A stretch of DNA of 64,000 bases from Robertmurraya sp. FSL R5-0851 (GTDB taxonomy: Bacteria; Bacillota; Bacilli; Bacillales; Cytobacillaceae): contig NZ_JBBOOE010000001.1 in the NCBI RefSeq assembly GCF_038002965.1, forward strand, positions 2,151,001 through 2,215,000, in the 5' to 3' direction. Positions 54,398 to 63,706 of this stretch are shown here, piece by piece. Numbering within the stretch: position 1 is the stretch's first letter; every line of letters begins with the position of its first letter. The notes below the pieces were generated by a model. That model was not told the origin of the DNA. It was given only the letters and a program-made list of their open reading frames with translations, and did no database searches. The position numbers and the translations under genes were made by a program.

Positions 54398-55985
54398 ATG
54401 GCAAAAAAAATGGTTATATATACAGAAGAAAAGATACAAGGATTATTATATGCATCTGCACCATTTCACAGCGATGATTTTGAAATCGTTTACAATTCTG
54501 TTTCCTATGAAAGACTTATCGATAAAATGATAGAATTGAAAGCAGATATAGTCATGTTCCAACTTAGAACACCCATATATCATGCTCAAAACTTTTTTGC
54601 TGATTTAGCAGAGGCAAATATATCTCCCCTTCTTTTTGCATTTGAAACGATCTCAGATGATGAAATCACCTATTTTACAACTACATATGATGATTTTGAT
54701 TTACTTGATAAACTAAAATACTTTTTTTCTACCGCTCTTGAGAAAGATTATAATTGTTACTTTAGTTATATCGGAGAAAACTCAAGAACGAATTCCATCA
54801 TGAGCTCTCGTTTAAAAAAATTAGAAAAGACAGAGTATATGAATGATATTTTGCGTGGGGTTACGAAACAGGAATTATAAAAAACAAGCTTCTTTACAAC
54901 TAAATGATAGTGGCTTCTTCTTATGTTTGTGGAATTTAGCGGAGATTGAGTATGTTGATCATGATTTAAACAAAAACATCTATTACTATGTAGGAGAAAA
55001 ACTTTGTGAAGAATGTCAGTTCGTCCTGGATAATTATAATGGTGGCGAAGTCTTTTATATTACTCCGACACATCTTTGTTTGATTATTAATGACATACCT
55101 TCTAATAGTGAAGCCACCCGTATTCAAAAACAGGGAGAATTAATGAAGAAGTTAAATGCTGTCTTAAACTGTAAAACAGCGTTTCGTTATAGAAGTTCTT
55201 TCATTAAAACGATTGAAGATATCAGACTCGCCTATGAATCGTACCACCGTTTAAAAATATACAACTTCTTTTGCAGAGAAGCAGAGTTTCTGACACCTGA
55301 ACTAATTGAAACTTCTAGGAAAAAAGTTGACCACATAAAAATAGACGATTATTTACAACAAATAAAAGAACTGATTGACCATAATATCACCGATCCAAGA
55401 TTAGAATTATTGCTAGAAGATCTTTTTTTGAACATGATCAAACCTAGTTGTAGCTATAATATCTACTATTATTGTCAAACAACGATATCCGCAGCCTTAC
55501 TTGAAAGATTCGGAAATTTATATAAAAATCGCCTCATCGAAAACAATTCGCCACAAGAGCTGGTCTATTCATCCATTGAACAAAAATATACGAACCTCAT
55601 AGAGTCTATTCATCTGTTACGAGGAGAAATTTCTAATCGATATATGATTAAAAATCCGCTAGTTCTTCAAGCAATAGATTTTATACACGATCATTACACT
55701 GAAGACATTTCGATAAACATGATTGCAGAACATCTTAAATTGAATCTCTCCTATTTTAGTCAAATTTTTACGAAAGAAATGGGGATTAACCCTAGAAAAT
55801 ACTTAATTACATTTCGTATTCAAAAAGCAAAAGAGATGATTGAATCAAGTAACGAACTAGTTTCTAATATTGGAATAAATGTAGGATTTTTTGAAGTAAA
55901 ACATTTCTCAAAAACATTTAAGAAAATAACCGGTCTTACACCTATGCAATACAAAAAACAATTTGCAAAAGGCGAATATGTTTAA
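54398..55985 (+). pseudogene. AraC-family response-type regulator of the catabolic island, frameshifted
   Basis: The 5' part (MAKKMVIYTEEKIQGLLYAS ... DILRGVTKQEL) ends at TAA 54878-54880 in a run of six A. The next frame continues YKKQASLQLNDSGFFLCLWN and runs to 55985, ending in a clear AraC double HTH (DISINMIAEHLKLNLSYFSQ...PRKYLITFRIQKAKEMIE...TGLTPMQYKKQF). A one-base change in the A run joins them into about 528 residues. The domain layout recalls Bacillus two-component AraC regulators but there is no receiver aspartate pattern I can point to. It is divergent from the symporter operon. Confidence 0.8.
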
Positions 55986-56089
55986 TTACATGTTCGTACT
56001 TAAATGAGTTAGGTGTATATAAGCGACGCCCAATTCACAATACTCAAACGTTCATTGTGTTCTATTATTACTTAGCCTACGAACTAACA

Positions 56090-56119
56090 TAGCACAGGTC
56101 GTTATAATGACCTGTGCTA
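56090..56119. terminator. Bidirectional terminator
   Basis: TAGCACAGGTC / GACCTGTGCTA perfect stem with an 8-nt loop, between the AraC gene and the esterase stop. Confidence 0.9.
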
Positions 56120-56143
56120 CATTTCACTTGATTAAATTAGAAA

Positions 56144-57859
56144 CTATTCAACCCACAAGCTCTTATTTCCATAGTATTCATCTAGCTCCGCACTGAACCA
56201 ACGTCCATTCAACACTTCACTAATGATCTTTTTCTTTGCCTCTGAAGATATAGAAGTATCTTTTTCTATCTCATCGATCACATCTATTTTATTCGTTGAA
56301 ACTCTAGACATTTTTGCAATAGCATTTGTCTCATTTGCAGTTAATATTAAACTAGCAGGCTTCTTTTTAGTCCATGGGTTCCATTCGGTTAATTTTTTGC
56401 CATTAGGGGTGCCTTTATGAAGGAAGTTAGCTAAATATTCTTTGAACTGACTGCTTAGTTCTTTTGCTCCTTCTAGACTATACGATTCCTTCATCATAGA
56501 TAGGTACGTTTTATTATTACTATCTAGAAGAGGAACAAAGACTCCATGGAATGAACCAAAAAGAGACATATCCGTTGTTTTCGTCAGTTCTTCTCCAAAA
56601 GGCATTTCAACAGTATATATTGGCGCTTTATAGTTGTCATACATTTTTTCAGCTGATTCCTGAGTGTTAAACAAACCGTATAGCTTACTTCCAAATTTCT
56701 TAGCAAAAACGTATTCAGCATACTTGGTTTTGTCTAGTACACTACCTGCAAAATACGGGTCTCCATAAGCAAAGAAAGAGAATTCCGATGCACCAGTCAA
56801 CATGATTAAAGGAACCGAATTATAATTCTTTGTATCAAATTTTTCTTTTGGAAGAACGACCCCATCATTATACAAATGAGGGAAAACACTCATTCGAATG
56901 GCTGCATTACTCATTAATCTACTTAATCTCTCAGCGGATAAAGAATAGAGATACTTTCTTACTTCCTCATCATCCGTCTGTAGCCATTGATAGGCTTCTT
57001 CTTCTGTCGATTTTTTCCCATCTTGTACAACTAATGGAGCAATGGCTTTCGCGAACACTTTCACACTATCATTTTGATCGGCCATTGTCATTCCGCCACT
57101 GAAGGCAATGGCCTTTTGAAATTTCCCTTCAAAGATAGGAGAAGCTAACGCTGCCATGACATCTCTGCCTCCAGCAGAAAATCCAGAAATGGTCACGTTG
57201 TTGGGATTTCCACCAAAGCTTTTGATATTCTCCTTAACCCAATCAAGGGATTTAGCAATATCTAGTAGCGTATAGTTTCCTGAGTCCTCTAAGTCGTTAC
57301 CTGTATTTAGGGCTGGAAGAGGATTAAATCCTAATGGTCCAAGTCGGTAATTGACTGAAACAAATATAGCATCTAAGTCATTGACAAAGGCCTCACCTGT
57401 AATTTCTTGGGCTGTTCCGGTTTGATTATTACCTCCATGAATGAAAAATAACACAGGGAGATTCTTTTTATTGGTATTTGGTCGATAAATGTCTATATTT
57501 AGACTATCCTCGCTTCCTATAATGCCTTGAGCAGAAGACTGAATGGCAATGTTGCCAGGCTTTGTGGCATCAAAGGTACCTTCAAATGGAGATGGGTCTT
57601 CTGGAGCTTTCCATCTCAAATCTTCAACTGGGGCTTTTGCGTATGGAATTCCCTTCCAAACCAAGGCATTTTCCTCGACATTCACATATCCTTTTACATT
57701 TCCGTATGTTGTTTCTTGAGTGATTCCTTTTTTATAAGATTGAGAGGATGAAACTTGTGTCCTTTCATTAGTAGAATTTAAAGATGCTGCTGAAACATTA
57801 CTACCTACTAAACCAACTGCGAGCATTAAAGCCAATAAGTATTTAACGACTCTTTTCAC
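56144..57859 (-). CDS. Secreted type-B carboxylesterase
   Basis: A 571-residue exported alpha/beta hydrolase. The signal peptide MKRVVKYLLALMLAVGLVGS ends with cleavage likely after VSAAS. The carboxylesterase type-B start GIPYAKAP, the oxyanion loop FFIHGGNNQTG and the nucleophile Ser in TISGFSAGGRDV are all visible; a catalytic His is probably in SFHGVFVPLL. It may release acyl groups from plant polysaccharides or esters and so supply the neighbouring island, but its own transcript is separate. Confidence 0.9.
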   Translation of the reverse strand: MKRVVKYLLALMLAVGLVGSNVSAASLNSTNERTQVSSSQSYKKGITQETTYGNVKGYVNVEENALVWKGIPYAKAPVEDLRWKAPEDPSPFEGTFDATKPGNIAIQSSAQGIIGSEDSLNIDIYRPNTNKKNLPVLFFIHGGNNQTGTAQEITGEAFVNDLDAIFVSVNYRLGPLGFNPLPALNTGNDLEDSGNYTLLDIAKSLDWVKENIKSFGGNPNNVTISGFSAGGRDVMAALASPIFEGKFQKAIAFSGGMTMADQNDSVKVFAKAIAPLVVQDGKKSTEEEAYQWLQTDDEEVRKYLYSLSAERLSRLMSNAAIRMSVFPHLYNDGVVLPKEKFDTKNYNSVPLIMLTGASEFSFFAYGDPYFAGSVLDKTKYAEYVFAKKFGSKLYGLFNTQESAEKMYDNYKAPIYTVEMPFGEELTKTTDMSLFGSFHGVFVPLLDSNNKTYLSMMKESYSLEGAKELSSQFKEYLANFLHKGTPNGKKLTEWNPWTKKKPASLILTANETNAIAKMSRVSTNKIDVIDEIEKDTSISSEAKKKIISEVLNGRWFSAELDEYYGNKSLWVE

Positions 57860-57968
57860 TATTACCTCACTCCTTCAAGAAATTTTTTAAGAAATGAAAC
57901 ATATTAAAATCTTGATCACTCAAAAGGTGTGTTACTACCGAATAGGACAAGTTCTATGTATATTTAAC

Positions 57969-58076
57969 ACCTCACTTCCATTCTTTTTAAAAACAAAAAA
58001 CCCAAACAGAATGAATCAAGAAATAGATTCAAATCTGTTCAGGTTATGCCCAAAAGAGGTAACATTCCTTTGAATG
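57969..58076. repeat. Copy B of the ~108-bp intergenic hairpin element
   Basis: Same orientation as copy A (45791-45898). It starts ACCTCACTTC, carries AAACAGAATGAATCAAG and AATCTGTTCAGGTTATGCCC, and ends CCTTTGAATGAT. Here it stands upstream of the esterase gene rather than behind a gene, so it is not simply that gene's terminator. Confidence 0.85.
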
Positions 58077-58116
58077 ATATAGATTTCAATATAAATCTAC
58101 TAAATTTACTAATATT

Positions 58117-58130
58117 TGTCAACGCTTACA
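58117..58130. promoter_or_regulatory. Candidate cre site
   Basis: TGTCAACGCTTACA, one mismatch to the cre consensus, between the divergent esterase and CBO0543-like genes. It is about 260 nt from the esterase start, so the target is uncertain. The rest of 57860-58284 holds copy B of the repeat and AT-rich DNA, with no gene seen. Confidence 0.4.
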
Positions 58131-58330
58131 TTTTTTGATTTGTTTGAATTTATAGAAATTTAATGTCTCCAATGTATTTTTTGCAATTAAATGATCCATT
58201 ACTTTACTGTTTTTTTGCATAAAAAGAAGTTGCTTGGCTAATTTAATAACATGTGATTGAAGTAAGAAATTGGAAAGGTTTCCCATGAATCAAGCATTTA
58301 TAGCTTTTCAGCTTAAAAAGAGGTGATAAC

Positions 58331-58900
58331 ATGCCAGTTAAGCAATATTGGAAGGAAATTAACGAATCGAGTAAGAGAGTTACCTCTCTAATGCATTCTT
58401 ATTGGCATGAGCATTCTGACTGGGGAAACTGGCAGTTCTGGTTCCTACTACTCTGCTTACTTGTTCCATTGGTTGTGCTTCTGATTAAGCTTGACCGTAA
58501 TAGAACCTTTGAAATTCTATTCTTTGGTTATACCGTTCATATTTTATGGACATATACAGATCTAGCGCTTATAAGACAAGGTTATATAGACCATTATTAT
58601 TTCCTCATGCCATTCTTGCCACAAGCATTTGGAACAACTGCATCCATTTTACCTGTTTCCTTTATGCTTCTTTATCAATATTGCACAAATCAAGAAAAAC
58701 CTTTCATTTTATGGACGACAGGACTTAGCGCTTTATTTGCTTTTGTTTTTGCACCAATTGAAATTTTAGTAAGTCTCGTCTCCATCACTAAGGGACTTAC
58801 CATTGTTCATCTATTCTTTTTAGATTTTACCATTTCAATGGTTGCTTATGGGATGACGCAGTATATTGTAAACCATTATAAGAAAAGACAATCGGTTTGA
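58331..58900 (+). CDS. CBO0543-family integral membrane protein
   Basis: A 189-residue protein with five hydrophobic helices. The N-terminal hydrophilic WKEINESSKRVTSLMHSYWH and the segments FWFLLLCLLVPLVVLLIKLDR and IEILVSLVSITKGLTIVHLFFLDF fit the uncharacterised CBO0543 family of sporeformers. Function unknown. AAGAGGTGAT precedes the ATG and overlaps the end of a 13-codon leader frame. Confidence 0.75.
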   Translation: MPVKQYWKEINESSKRVTSLMHSYWHEHSDWGNWQFWFLLLCLLVPLVVLLIKLDRNRTFEILFFGYTVHILWTYTDLALIRQGYIDHYYFLMPFLPQAFGTTASILPVSFMLLYQYCTNQEKPFILWTTGLSALFAFVFAPIEILVSLVSITKGLTIVHLFFLDFTISMVAYGMTQYIVNHYKKRQSV

Positions 58901-58973
58901 TGAGCCCCAGAAGTTAAAATTAAAAAGAGCACCTATAGGAGGAATGGTTCTCCTGCAACTTTGACGATCATGT

Positions 58974-59222
58974 TCACAAATTCTTAGGGTTCGTCACTCG
59001 TTCATTTCCTCTTTTAAAATTTCCTGTTATCTTTGCCAATATAAGTTGTACTGCTTTTTCATCTTGAGCTATTTTAATTTTTTGTAATATTTTTTCAGCA
59101 TCTTTCCCTTTTAATAATTTTACTTGTTTTCCATAATAATCGATAAGAACCGTATTATTTTTAGTCACTTTGTAGCTAAATGGAGCTTCGTCAAATCGAT
59201 TTCTTTTATCGATATCGCCCAC
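58974..59222 (-). CDS. Hypothetical small basic protein
   Basis: An 82-residue soluble protein (DKRNRFDEAPFSYKVTKNNT then LIDYYGKQVKLLKGKDAEKI) with a beta-hairpin-like start and a helical, basic C-terminus. I do not recognise a characterised family. GGGAGGAT precedes ATG 59222, which supports expression. Confidence 0.6.
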   Translation of the reverse strand: MGDIDKRNRFDEAPFSYKVTKNNTVLIDYYGKQVKLLKGKDAEKILQKIKIAQDEKAVQLILAKITGNFKRGNERVTNPKNL

Positions 59223-59512
59223 TTATAATCCTCCCAATCAAGATCTTTATCAATATTCTATTTAATTCAATTTTTATCGGAATAACCCTTCTTTACTCAG
59301 CAGTTTGACCGATTGTTATTTAATTGTTTCATAACCTCTCTTAAAACTTAACTTTTGCTATTTCGTTAATTGACCATTTGTTATCAATTTTAATTGAATC
59401 AAGAATTTATTAGTAGGAGAATTTAAAAATAGAGTATTTAGTAAAAAGTAAAATATAGAGGAAACACAATTATCAAATATGCAAATACAACCAGCGAGGT
59501 ACGAAATAAATT

Positions 59513-60277
59513 ATGAATCAACTCTCTCCCTACCGAAGACAAAGGGCTTTTTTATCTCAATTTACAACGGGTCAAATTCATTTGAAAAATCCATGGGTTG
59601 TAGCTTTTTTTTCATTTTCATATCCTGGATTTGGACATTTAATGCATCACCGGTATGCTGCTGCCTTTATTTTAATTTTATGGGAAACATTCATCAATCA
59701 AATGTCTAATGTAAACCTTGGTATCCTATATTCGTTATTAGGTAACTTTGACAAAGCTAAAGAAGTATTAGATGAACGCTGGTTAATGCTATATGTATCT
59801 ATTTATATGTTCGGTATATGGGATAGTTATCGTACTACCATAGATTTAAATAAACAATATATCTTAGCGGACCGAGAAGATGCACCCATTTTGCCTTTAA
59901 AAATGGGGGCATGGGACATGAACTATTTAGATAAACGAAAACCATGGGTTGCCTTAGTATGGTCAGCTCTATTCCCCGGTCTCGGACATTTGTACCTTCA
60001 TAATGTCATATCTGGATTTTTTATTTTTCTTTATACAGTAGGAATTTGTTATTTTGGACATATTCTGCATGCCATACACCTTTCCATGTTGGGGAATTTT
60101 AATCAGGCTAAAGACATTCTTGATATGCAATGGACATTATACTTCCCATCGATCTACCTTTTTGTCATTTATGATTCTTATGTGTCGGCAGTTGAGCACA
60201 ACAAACTATTTGAAAAAGAAATGTCCTTATACTTACGAAATAAATACCAAAATAAGAATTTTAAACCTCCCATATAA
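59513..60277 (+). CDS. Membrane protein with internal duplication
   Basis: A 254-residue protein made of two homologous halves of about 95 residues. Half one has NPWVVAFFSFSYPGFGHLMH ... LLGNFDKAKEVLDERWLMLY ... WDSYRTTIDLN. Half two has KPWVALVWSALFPGLGHLYL ... MLGNFNQAKDILDMQWTLYF ... YDSYVSAVEHN. Each half contributes two to three helices, and PGxGHL is the most conserved motif. Function unknown. It is followed 16 nt later by another membrane gene. Confidence 0.78.
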   Translation: MNQLSPYRRQRAFLSQFTTGQIHLKNPWVVAFFSFSYPGFGHLMHHRYAAAFILILWETFINQMSNVNLGILYSLLGNFDKAKEVLDERWLMLYVSIYMFGIWDSYRTTIDLNKQYILADREDAPILPLKMGAWDMNYLDKRKPWVALVWSALFPGLGHLYLHNVISGFFIFLYTVGICYFGHILHAIHLSMLGNFNQAKDILDMQWTLYFPSIYLFVIYDSYVSAVEHNKLFEKEMSLYLRNKYQNKNFKPPI

Positions 60278-60293
60278 AAGGAGTGTGAATATT

Positions 60294-60749
60294 TTGTTTG
60301 TCATTGCTACCTTTGAAAATTCAATCTCTATTGAATTAATTATAACTGAACTGGAACTTTATGAAGTTCCAAATGATCAGATCTTAGCAGTTCCACTTGA
60401 TAAGAAAAGGGAACATCGACAACTGTTTGATTCGATTCATAAAGCAGATGGACTCAGTTTGTTTGATGGTGCCGCCATATTGGGCACATGTATGATGCTA
60501 TTAGGAGCAATATATGGCTATATCTTAGAATGGGGTCCCATTATTTGGGGCATTATCGGTGCAGTTAGTGGCTTGCTTATAGGCTTTTTAATAAAAATGT
60601 TATTAATTAAAAGAAATAAAAGAGGAGCAAAATCTTTATCATCTGAAATTGTATTAATGATACGATGTGAAAATCATCAATGGCATATGATTGAAAACAT
60701 TTTATGGAAAAATGGAGCACTCGGACTGTCGAGAATAAGACATCTGTAA
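60294..60749 (+). CDS. Hypothetical membrane protein with glycine-rich helix pair
   Basis: A 151-residue protein. The soluble N-terminus (VIATFENSISIELIITELEL) looks like a small ferredoxin-fold or ACT-like sensory strand. Two hydrophobic segments follow (DGAAILGTCMMLLGAIYGYI and IIWGIIGAVSGLLIGFLIKM), then a basic cytosolic tail. TTG 60294 is the best start because AAGGAG lies 10 nt upstream. Probably co-transcribed with the preceding gene. Confidence 0.7.
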   Translation: MFVIATFENSISIELIITELELYEVPNDQILAVPLDKKREHRQLFDSIHKADGLSLFDGAAILGTCMMLLGAIYGYILEWGPIIWGIIGAVSGLLIGFLIKMLLIKRNKRGAKSLSSEIVLMIRCENHQWHMIENILWKNGALGLSRIRHL

Positions 60750-60761
60750 TGGTACCTATAA

Positions 60762-60792
60762 TAAGAGATCTGCCAAAATGACAGACCTCTTA
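60762..60792. terminator. Terminator-like hairpin between converging genes
   Basis: TAAGAGATCTG / CAGACCTCTTA imperfect stem with a 9-nt loop. Confidence 0.65.
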
Positions 60793-60802
60793 AAATACTT
60801 TA

Positions 60803-61519
60803 TTATGCATTTTTAGTTCCTTTTAATTTTTCCATAAAAAGCACAACGCCTACCGTTAAGACAACGCATAATACGAGCTTAAATAAAGCCATGATTGGGG
60901 AAAACAAAACGGCCATCCCAATCAAGAGTGCTATAAGGCCGTATAATGGTTTTTTCATTGCGAACTGACCAAGAACGCCCCCAAAGATAGCTGGAAGGAT
61001 AAACTGAAGAGCGTCTTGAACGGATTGCGGGATAATAGAAAGAAGGAATGTTCCTCCTAAAACAGATACAATGACCACGATAATATTGGTTAATGAAGCG
61101 GTCGCGATCCCTAAAGTACCAGCGAGTTCTGCCTTCTTCGTTCCAGGCTCAGCACCTACAGACTCTTGAGCAGCTGCTGCACATGGAAGACACATATTGG
61201 CAATATTTCCTGTAAGAAATGCAATATACGTACCGGATTTCCCTAAAATTGGGTAGTAGGTGATCGGTTCTAAAAACCACATAACTCCTACAAAGGCAGC
61301 GTAACCGACTAAACCTCCAAGAATAGCTGACCACCCCGGATGATACCCTAGTATAAAGGAAAAATATAATGGGGGAACAAACGACACGGCAATAAGTGTC
61401 CATAAAGTTAGCCGTCCCCAAAAATCGGACTGTTTATGAAAAGTTTCCATCCCCATTGTGTCAGAACTAAAATCAACACTACTTGTCACTTCAACTTCTA
61501 CTGACCTTGTAACCGCCAT
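60803..61519 (-). CDS. Integral membrane partner of the DUF5058-like protein
   Basis: A 238-residue protein with six to seven membrane helices after a 35-residue hydrophilic start. Notable are the TGNIANMCLPCAAAAQESVG loop and PGTKKAELAGTLGIATASLTNI. It follows the DUF5058-like gene by 20 nt. The two adjacent multi-helix proteins of almost equal size (238 and 235 residues) suggest a two-subunit transporter. I do not recognise a characterised family. Confidence 0.7.
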   Translation of the reverse strand: MAVTRSVEVEVTSSVDFSSDTMGMETFHKQSDFWGRLTLWTLIAVSFVPPLYFSFILGYHPGWSAILGGLVGYAAFVGVMWFLEPITYYPILGKSGTYIAFLTGNIANMCLPCAAAAQESVGAEPGTKKAELAGTLGIATASLTNIIVVIVSVLGGTFLLSIIPQSVQDALQFILPAIFGGVLGQFAMKKPLYGLIALLIGMAVLFSPIMALFKLVLCVVLTVGVVLFMEKLKGTKNA

Positions 61520-61539
61520 TTGTTACATCCCTCCTATTA

Positions 61540-62247
61540 TTAAATAAGCGTCGATAGATAACCAATCGTCAAACCGACCACAAGTGAAATACCCAATGCC
61601 CATTCAGAAAGCCAGCGAATATTCATTTTCTTCGCTAACGTTAAGATCATCATCATCATGACCGCCGAGATAATAACTGTTAATGTTTCACTAAAACCAT
61701 TTGCCATTTGTTGACTGGCAAGATAACCAAAGGCTCCAAGCATGGCTGCAGTAGAAACAATTGTTATCATGGTCGCATTCTTCTTCTCAATCTTTTTCTG
61801 TGCTTTCCCTAGGGACTTTGTAAATAAAGCTGTAAAAATTAGCCAACCCGTTCCCCCTAGGCACATCGTCCAAACAGCATTAGTAAATGCAACTAGGCCA
61901 AATTCAGATGAGTTTAACTCCACACCATAGGCGTTCGCTCCAATCCCTGCAGCCGTTAATTCAGTTGCCGCTGACCCAATGATTCCGATACGCGCCAAAG
62001 TCATCGGACCACCGAGGACTGCAATAAGCGAAATAATAACGACAACAATTCCAAATGAAGGACCAAGACTGCTTATAAATCCGGTCCTTATCGCTCTTTT
62101 CGTTTCAAGCGAGGTCATTCCAATACTTGGTGCTGTTTTTGAAGTTATACGCATAAAGATCAGTGCTTGGAAAATGACAATGAAAGCAAATACACTAGCT
62201 ATAATCCATACCGGGGTACTGTTTGCTAAAGTTAATACCTCTTCCAT
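61540..62247 (-). CDS. DUF5058-like integral membrane protein
   Basis: A 235-residue protein with six helices. The opening TPVWIIASVFAFIVIFQALIFMR, the TRAIRTG-like segment LETKRAIRTGFISSLGPSFG, and the ARIGIIGSAATELTAAGIGANAYG loop fit DUF5058 as I recall it. It is the upstream member of the pair and sits beside an M20 amidohydrolase gene on the same strand, with a hairpin in between. Probably one half of a transporter for the amidohydrolase substrate. Confidence 0.72.
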   Translation of the reverse strand: MEEVLTLANSTPVWIIASVFAFIVIFQALIFMRITSKTAPSIGMTSLETKRAIRTGFISSLGPSFGIVVVIISLIAVLGGPMTLARIGIIGSAATELTAAGIGANAYGVELNSSEFGLVAFTNAVWTMCLGGTGWLIFTALFTKSLGKAQKKIEKKNATMITIVSTAAMLGAFGYLASQQMANGFSETLTVIISAVMMMMILTLAKKMNIRWLSEWALGISLVVGLTIGYLSTLI

Positions 62248-62299
62248 TTTATGACCTCCTTAATAGTAGACTACTTTTTTGCCATCTAGTTTCTTTTTT

Positions 62300-62339
62300 A
62301 ACTTCAAGGTAATAGGAGCTATCCTTTTACCTTGAAGTT
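62300..62339 (-). terminator. Hairpin between the M20 gene and the membrane pair
   Basis: AACTTCAAGGTAA / TTACCTTGAAGTT, a 13-bp stem with a 14-nt loop. On the minus strand a weak T tract follows. It may reduce rather than block read-through to the membrane genes. Confidence 0.75.
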
Positions 62340-62380
62340 TTAAAATAGAGTAATTGCCTTTTCTCAATATTTGTTAAGCT

Positions 62381-63595
62381 TTACTTTGCTGAGGTTTGAA
62401 CTAGCTCTGTTTGGCTACTTTCCCTTTCTGTTAAATAATCAAATACAGCAGAGATAAACAGCTTACCGATATCAATCATCGAGCGCTCATCAACATTAAA
62501 TTTCGGGTGATGATGCGGGTATTTCTCAATTAATTCTGAAGCACCGCCAACGTAAACAAAGGTGCCTGGTTTTTCTTGTAAATAATACGCGAAATCCTCC
62601 ATTCCCATTTGTGGTGGTAAGGCATGAACATTTTCTTCACCAAATAGATGTTTGGCCAACCCTTCCAACCGTTTTGTCTCAGCTGGATCATTTTTAACAG
62701 CTGGATAGCCTCTTACATATCGAAACGCAGCGGTTGCGCCCAACCCTTTACAAGTTGATTCGACAATATCGCCAATCAATTGCTCAATCATATCACGGAC
62801 ATCTTCATCGAATGTTCGAACCGTTCCTGTAATCTTCGCCTTATCTGGAATTACGTTAAATCCTGAACCCGCGTTGAAAGCAGCAATAGAGACAACAGCT
62901 GGTTTCACAGGGTCTACTTTTCTACTTACTACTTGCTGTAAATTTACGATCAACTGGCTCCCAACAGTTATTGGGTCCACCGTTAAATGAGGAGTTGCCG
63001 CATGTCCCCCTCGACCGAAAATTTCAATTTCAATCGTATCTCCAGCAGCCATCGCATCTCCTTCTTTGACCCCGATAAGTCCCAGAGGTTGAATGGATGA
63101 AACGTGAGCACCGTACACCACATCTACACCATCAAGGCAGCCATCCTCAATCATTGCCTTCGCTCCCCCTGGAATGACTTCCTCTGCAAACTGATGGAGG
63201 AAAACGATATTCCCTGGGATTAGGTCTTTGTTTTCACTTAACACGGTAGCGACCCCTAGTAATGCTGCCGTATGTATATCATGGCCACAGGCGTGCATGA
63301 CTCCAGGAACACGTGATTTATACTCAATATCCGTCTCCTCTTGGATGGGGAGAGCATCAAAATCCGCACGAAGCGCAACGGTTTTTCCTGGCTTTCCTCC
63401 CCTTAATAACCCAACAACTCCAATTCCTCCAACTTCAGTTCTTACTTCAATTCCTAATTTGGTCAGGAACTCTGCAACCTTTTTAGGTGTGTTGACTTCA
63501 TGATGAGAAAGCTCAGGATACATATGAAGATCTCGGCGAAAACCCACCATTTCTGGATATAATTCTTGTAATCTGTCAAAAAGCTTATCTAACAT
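62381..63595 (-). CDS. M20-family amidohydrolase (N-acyl-amino-acid amidohydrolase-like)
   Basis: A 404-residue metallohydrolase. Metal ligands are in MHACGHDIHTAA and HQFAEEVIPGGA (Glu-Glu), the dimerisation lid carries FGRGGHAATPHLTVDPI, and the last ligand is in ...MGMEDFAYYLQ with HHHPKFNVDE after it. Relatives cleave N-acetyl or N-acyl groups, hippurate or auxin conjugates. ATG 63595 has GGAAGGTG 7 nt upstream and the protein then starts MLDKLFDRLQELYPEMVGFR as usual. An amidase gene lies just upstream on the same strand. Confidence 0.93.
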   Translation of the reverse strand: MLDKLFDRLQELYPEMVGFRRDLHMYPELSHHEVNTPKKVAEFLTKLGIEVRTEVGGIGVVGLLRGGKPGKTVALRADFDALPIQEETDIEYKSRVPGVMHACGHDIHTAALLGVATVLSENKDLIPGNIVFLHQFAEEVIPGGAKAMIEDGCLDGVDVVYGAHVSSIQPLGLIGVKEGDAMAAGDTIEIEIFGRGGHAATPHLTVDPITVGSQLIVNLQQVVSRKVDPVKPAVVSIAAFNAGSGFNVIPDKAKITGTVRTFDEDVRDMIEQLIGDIVESTCKGLGATAAFRYVRGYPAVKNDPAETKRLEGLAKHLFGEENVHALPPQMGMEDFAYYLQEKPGTFVYVGGASELIEKYPHHHPKFNVDERSMIDIGKLFISAVFDYLTERESSQTELVQTSAK

Positions 63596-63706
63596 ATGAA
63601 TGCACCTTCCCTTTATCAAAAATTTATTTAAACCAATAACATTCTTTAAACTGAATATTATTAGTTATCAGAAAATAAAAGAGACCATTTTTCTATTCAA
63701 TAATAC

